Positions 37,391-41,237 of a stretch of DNA of 41,237 bases are shown here, piece by piece. The notes beneath the pieces were generated by a model. It had not been told where the DNA came from and searched no databases. It saw only the letters and a program-made list of their open reading frames with translations. This DNA comes from Deltaproteobacteria bacterium CG11_big_fil_rev_8_21_14_0_20_42_23 (GTDB taxonomy: Bacteria > UBA10199 > 2-02-FULL-44-16). Numbering within the stretch: the stretch's first letter is position 1; each line of letters starts with the position of its first letter. A program made the translations under genes and the position numbers. The stretch spans positions 576 to 41,812 of the forward strand of contig PCXC01000029.1 in the NCBI GenBank assembly GCA_002796345.1, read 5' to 3'.

Positions 37391-38383
37391 TTATTTTTTT
37401 TCACGATACTCTTCAACTTGTTTTGAATGTCCCATTCTAAGATGTGCAAGGAACAAAAGATTTTGCGCAAGTGGATTTGGTTTTTGCTTCATCACCGGTT
37501 CCAGTGCATCAACCATGGCATGAAAAAGATCGAACTGATAATACACTTGAGCTTTGAGCAATGCACTTGCCTGCGGAGAAAGTTGTAAAACCTCAAGCTG
37601 TTTCAGTTTTGCATTGAGATTTTTTTCATCGTTGCTGTTTAACAGTTGAAACCAATATCGCGCACCTTTTATGTGCAATTGCTTGCCCTTCTTTTCTGAC
37701 AAATACCAAAAATATTTTTTCCCAGGCTTTAGTTTTTGTAATGGAGAATAAAGGCTAAATTGATTTTGATTTTGTGTGAGCTTGCTTGAATAAAATGGTT
37801 TTTGATGCTCGTCTTCGATGACTAAATAAGGATGATTAAGCTTTGTTTTACCTTCCAGCTTCCATTTGAAAATTATTTTTTTCTGATTTGAAAAAATACG
37901 CGAGTGAGTTGGAGAAATGCCATCAACTCCAAAAAACGCTCCACCAAGCACTAATCCTTGTGGGGGACCACTTTGCGGGTTCCCCATTTTTACTCTTCCA
38001 TGAAGTGTTGGGCTATTTTCTCCTTTAATGTGTTTCACTTCTTCAAGCGCACTCGCTAAACCTGGAATGATGGTGGTGCTTTTCACTTGTTTTGATTTTA
38101 TTTTTTCACCAATGGTTACACATTCATTTTCTTTCAGCGAAACAAGTTCGCCGTTCATATACATGAGACTTGCGCTGCTTTTTTCCCCAATACTTAAAAC
38201 TGTGGCATCCGGAAGAGTGCTGCCTATACTAATCGCAAGTTTATCTTTTTTTAGTTTTGCGGAAACATCGCCGCTGACATCGATGAGTACTGCATCAGCA
38301 AAAACTGATTGACTGATAAACAGAAAAATTAAAAGTGAAAAAGGAAATATACTGTGTGTAAAATGCTTGTGGAAAAATTTCAT
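37391..38383 (-). CDS. Secreted FecR-domain protein
   Basis: A 330-residue protein with a signal peptide (cleavage near SVFADA, about residue 30), a FecR-like beta domain (about 31-120, with DVSGDVSAKL, STLPDATVLSIGEKSSASL and LKENECVTIG), a middle beta-rich part, and a helical C-terminus resembling one or two TPR units (about 255-325). Stand-alone periplasmic FecR-domain proteins of this kind are common in Gram-negative bacteria, and their role is usually structural or unknown. It is not the iron-sensing FecR with a membrane helix. It ends 36 bp before the start of tag. Confidence 0.7.
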   Translation of the reverse strand: MKFFHKHFTHSIFPFSLLIFLFISQSVFADAVLIDVSGDVSAKLKKDKLAISIGSTLPDATVLSIGEKSSASLMYMNGELVSLKENECVTIGEKIKSKQVKSTTIIPGLASALEEVKHIKGENSPTLHGRVKMGNPQSGPPQGLVLGGAFFGVDGISPTHSRIFSNQKKIIFKWKLEGKTKLNHPYLVIEDEHQKPFYSSKLTQNQNQFSLYSPLQKLKPGKKYFWYLSEKKGKQLHIKGARYWFQLLNSNDEKNLNAKLKQLEVLQLSPQASALLKAQVYYQFDLFHAMVDALEPVMKQKPNPLAQNLLFLAHLRMGHSKQVEEYREKK

Positions 38384-38435
38384 GCTTCTTTGTAAAAGAT
38401 TTTTATTATGGTGACAATTTTATTCTAGGGAAAAT

Positions 38436-38777
38436 TTAAATAGCGTCGTGACCTTTTTCGCCTGTTCGAATACGGACGCATTCTTCCAGGGGAAGGATGA
38501 AAATTTTTCCATCGCCTAATTTTCCATCACTGTGAATAGCCACCCGCATTATAATTTCACAAATTTTATCAACGAAGCTATCGTTGCATGCAATTTCAAT
38601 TTGAATTTTTGGTGAAAGGCTTGGCGCGCGTTCTTGTCCGCGATAGAGTTGCGAGCTGCGTGAGCGTCCATGACCAGATGCTCGCAAAACGGTGATGCGC
38701 GTGATATCCGCTGCTAGCAAGGCTTCGCGGACTTCGTCTAGCTTATCAGGTTGAATGATGGCGATTACTAATTTCAT
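38436..38777 (-). CDS. glnK: PII-family nitrogen regulator with altered T-loop
   Basis: A 113-residue PII protein; the ends are typical (MKLVIAIIQPDKLDEVREAL and GKLGDGKIFILPLEECVRIRTGE). The T-loop is not: the usual GRQKGHAELYRGAEY becomes GRSRSSQLYRGQER, one residue shorter, so the 2-oxoglutarate/Mg ligand Gln39 is Ser39 and the uridylylated Tyr51 is Arg50. It follows amtB by 27 bp with a GGAG site. It probably binds AmtB and controls ammonium entry, but it cannot be uridylylated at the normal site and may not sense 2-oxoglutarate in the usual way. Confidence 0.9.
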   Translation of the reverse strand: MKLVIAIIQPDKLDEVREALLAADITRITVLRASGHGRSRSSQLYRGQERAPSLSPKIQIEIACNDSFVDKICEIIMRVAIHSDGKLGDGKIFILPLEECVRIRTGEKGHDAI

Positions 38778-38804
38778 GCAGTCTTCACTCCTTCGCGGTT
38801 CATT

Positions 38805-40133
38805 CTATTCTGGGTTCATCAAACCATATGCTGATTCGCCATGCTGACTATAATCTAAACCAGATCGTTCCGAAGCTGGATCGAGCCTGAGGCCGCAACA
38901 TTTGTCGATGACAAAAAGAAAAAGTAAGGTCATTGCAGAAGCGTAAACAAGCGTAACGCCAACACCTAAGGCCTGTACTCCAAACTGATGCAATACACTC
39001 CACTCTGTACCAGCACTGAGAGCGGCCGCTTTTAAATCGGCAGCAGTTGAGCCTCGAATAAAAAAACTAAGGCCTAATGCGCCCAAAATACCGCCGGTGC
39101 CGTGAATGCCAAACACATCCAGCGTGTCATCGTAGCCAAGTCGGTTTTTAAGCATGATGGCGCCGTAACAAACAAGCGAAGCAAGAGCGCCAAGTGCCAT
39201 CGCACCCAAAGGTTTTACTACACCTGCTGCAGGCGTGATGGCAACAAGACCTGCGATGATACCACTCGCAATACCAAGACTCGTTGCCTTCTTCAAAAAG
39301 ATGCCTTCGAGGAAAATCCACATAAGTGCTGCTGAGGCGGCCGCAACTTGTGTTGCTGTAAAAGCTTGCGCTGTTTGTAGATTGCTTGCAATGGAACTTC
39401 CGGCGTTGAAACCAAACCAGCCAACCCACAGCAAACCCGCACCAATCAAGGTGAAGACAAGGTTGTTTGGTCGCATAGAACTTTTTGGATAACCGATTCG
39501 TTTGCCCAGATAAAGTGCAGCCACAAGACCACTGATACCAGCAGCAATGTGAACCACAGTGCCGCCAGCAAAATCGATGGCGCCTAATTTGAAAAGAAAA
39601 CCATTTTCGTACCACACCCAATGACAAAGCGGATTGTAGACAAACAAGCTCCAAAGCGCGATGAAAATGCAATATGGCCAAAAACGAATGCGCTCGGCAA
39701 ACGCGCCTGCAATAAGGGCTGGCGTGATGATGGCAAATTTTCCTTGGAACATCGCAAACACATATTCAGGAACACCCGCAGTCATGATGGAGCCATCGAT
39801 GCCGTCCAAAAAAAGAAGATGTGGCGACCAACCAAACCATCCGCCAAACACATCTTCGCCAAACGCCATTGAATATCCACAAGCTACCCACAACACACCA
39901 ATAATGGCCATGGCCGCAAAGCTATGCATCATGCTGCCCAGCACGTTTTTGGTACGAACAAGTCCACCGTAGAAAAGCGCAAGACCAGGAATCATCAGCA
40001 ATACGAGGACAGTAGAAACGAGCATCCAAGCTGTAACACCGGAATCAGCATCGGCCGCAAACGCGGGTGTGGAAAGAATAAGAAGGAAGAGAGATGCAAA
40101 AAAGGAACGGTAGATTTTTTTCACCGGGAACAT
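38805..40133 (-). CDS. amtB: Ammonium transporter
   Basis: A 442-residue trimeric channel with a cleavable signal (AFA-AD around residue 26) and 11 helices. The pore histidine pair is His195 (TVVHIAAGISGL) and His344 (FGIHGTGGI), and AIDFAGG is conserved. It conducts ammonium into the cell. I use the ATG at 40133; the frame continues to a TTG at 40160. Neither start has a clear ribosome site. It precedes the PII gene, the reverse of the common glnK-amtB order. Confidence 0.95.
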   Translation of the reverse strand: MFPVKKIYRSFFASLFLLILSTPAFAADADSGVTAWMLVSTVLVLLMIPGLALFYGGLVRTKNVLGSMMHSFAAMAIIGVLWVACGYSMAFGEDVFGGWFGWSPHLLFLDGIDGSIMTAGVPEYVFAMFQGKFAIITPALIAGAFAERIRFWPYCIFIALWSLFVYNPLCHWVWYENGFLFKLGAIDFAGGTVVHIAAGISGLVAALYLGKRIGYPKSSMRPNNLVFTLIGAGLLWVGWFGFNAGSSIASNLQTAQAFTATQVAAASAALMWIFLEGIFLKKATSLGIASGIIAGLVAITPAAGVVKPLGAMALGALASLVCYGAIMLKNRLGYDDTLDVFGIHGTGGILGALGLSFFIRGSTAADLKAAALSAGTEWSVLHQFGVQALGVGVTLVYASAMTLLFLFVIDKCCGLRLDPASERSGLDYSQHGESAYGLMNPE

Positions 40134-40276
40134 ATAAACTAGGCAAAGAAGAAATTGCAAGATGGAAAATTTATTTCAGTTTGCCATTCTCTCATGGTCT
40201 TATTGAAAATCTCTTCTGACAATTGAGTTTAAACTAAAGCATTGCTTTTCTTCTTCGGATTGGGAATGGTTCGCGT

Positions 40277-41155
40277 ATGAAAAAACTTAAAAAATACTGT
40301 TCTCTTTTCTTGCTCACCTTTCTTTTTGCCTGTAGTCATTCTTCGTCAGGAGAAGCTACCATGAAAGAAGCTACAAAAAATCTCAACGCTCAAAACCTTG
40401 AAACAGCCACCTTTGCGGGCGGTTGCTTTTGGTGCATGGAAGGTCCTTTCGAAGCACACGAAGGTGTAGCCGAAGTTTTGTCAGGTTACACGGGCGGAAA
40501 AAAAGCAAACCCAACGTATGAAGAAGTTTCAAGCGGAAGGTCTGGACACTTTGAAGCCATTCAAATTTTTTATAACCCTCAGAAAATAAGTTACCAAGAA
40601 TTGCTCGACATTTTCTGGATGCAAGTAGACCCTACCGATGCTGGTGGGCAATTTGTAGATCGTGGCGATCAATATCGTTCAGCTATTTTTTATAAAAATG
40701 AAAAAGAAAAACAATTGGCAGAAGCTTCAAAAACTGCACTAGAAAAATCTGGCCGCTACAGCAAACCTATAGCAACACTCATTTTACCGGCATCAACCTT
40801 TTATTCTGCGGAACAATATCATCAAGATTATTACAAAAGTAATCCAATACGCTACAAATTTTATCGCTCGCGTTCGGGAAGAGATGACTATTTAGATAAA
40901 GTATGGACGAAAGAAGAACGTAAAGCTTCAAGCACTCACCATATTGAAGAAGAAAAGGCAAAAAACATGAGCAGCACTTTTCACAAACCAAGCGACGAAG
41001 AATTGAAAAAAAAGTTAACTCCATTGCAATATAACGTAACGCAAAAAGATGGAACAGAGCGTTCGTTTGATAACGAATACTGGAACAATCACCGTGATGG
41101 CATCTATGTAGACGTGGTGTCTGGCGAAGTGTTGTTCAGTTCGAAAGATAAGTAG
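40277..41155 (+). CDS. msrA: Lipoprotein MsrA with a truncated MsrB domain
   Basis: A 292-residue methionine sulfoxide reductase. A lipoprotein signal (lipobox LFAC, Cys19) is followed by the MsrA domain (about 40-200) with the catalytic motif GGCFWC and the typical GHFEAIQ and YHQDYY blocks. After a linker, an MsrB domain starts ([18 protein letters not shown], then [19 protein letters not shown]) but stops at SSKDK, about 55 residues in, before its zinc and catalytic cysteines. The MsrA part should repair oxidised methionine in the envelope; the MsrB remnant cannot work. No continuation is visible in the last 80 bp of the window. Confidence 0.88.
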   Translation: MKKLKKYCSLFLLTFLFACSHSSSGEATMKEATKNLNAQNLETATFAGGCFWCMEGPFEAHEGVAEVLSGYTGGKKANPTYEEVSSGRSGHFEAIQIFYNPQKISYQELLDIFWMQVDPTDAGGQFVDRGDQYRSAIFYKNEKEKQLAEASKTALEKSGRYSKPIATLILPASTFYSAEQYHQDYYKSNPIRYKFYRSRSGRDDYLDKVWTKEERKASSTHHIEEEKAKNMSSTFHKPSDEELKKKLTPLQYNVTQKDGTERSFDNEYWNNHRDGIYVDVVSGEVLFSSKDK

Positions 41156-41237
41156 TTCCCCCTGAAAAACCCATTTTTTCAAGATAGCGGACCTTGAGCG
41201 GTGTGTTTTTTCGGAGGCTCAACAAAAATCAACCTCA

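Noticed and set aside
40134-40276. Sigma54 (-24/-12) promoter upstream of amtB
   Set aside because: TGGCA and TTGC elements are present but far too widely spaced to match a sigma54 site.

Overview
This 41.2 kb window looks like ordinary, gene-dense chromosome from a Gram-negative bacterium with low-to-moderate GC. Evidence for a Gram-negative cell is the lipoproteins, an AsmA-like envelope protein and an L,D-transpeptidase. The order rsmG - parA - parB - bactofilin - atpF' - atpF - atpH - atpA - atpG - atpD - atpC, with atpB and atpE absent from the operon, recalls the former Deltaproteobacteria and their relatives. That placement is inferred from gene order, not from a phylogeny. I see no rRNA operon, CRISPR array, phage, transposase or insertion sequence.

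Layout. (1) 1-5.1 kb: a tRNA-Ser(GCU) ending in a very strong terminator, an ICMT-type membrane methyltransferase, an orphan type IV prepilin, cytidine deaminase, a LonH-like AAA+ protease and a small unknown protein. (2) 5.1-8.5 kb: an AsmA-like envelope protein and an L,D-transpeptidase. (3) 8.5-14 kb: a bcp - mrp - ferredoxin operon, epoxyqueuosine reductase, and an ispH - O-methyltransferase - rhodanese operon in which the rhodanese is broken, then a superoxide dismutase. (4) 14-17 kb: two head-to-head M15-like (DUF882) peptidases, a secreted lipoprotein and an unknown small protein. (5) 17-24.3 kb: a complete oppABCDF oligopeptide ABC transporter followed by a POT-family peptide/proton symporter, which suggests strong reliance on peptides. 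(6) 24.5-33.3 kb: an unannotated 57-residue protein, a membrane pyrophosphatase, the F1 and stator genes of ATP synthase, and a bactofilin. (7) 33.4-37.4 kb: parB, parA, two perfect parS sites flanked by AGTTNNN heptamer arrays, a flavin-reductase-like gene, rsmG and tag. (8) 37.4-41.2 kb: a secreted FecR-domain protein, amtB with an unusual PII gene, and a lipoprotein MsrA carrying a truncated MsrB domain.

How the genes work together. The pyrophosphatase and ATP synthase both use or build the ion gradient that drives the POT symporter. ParA, ParB and parS organise the chromosome near its presumed origin side. Bcp, SOD, MsrA and the Mrp/ferredoxin pair serve oxidative stress and Fe-S metabolism. 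I found no clearly new multi-gene system. The most notable points are family members with altered key motifs (PII T-loop, Mrp CxxC, IspH third cysteine region, short ATP synthase epsilon), the inverted pair of peptidases whose start codons abut, the decayed rhodanese and MsrB domains, and the structured parS region.
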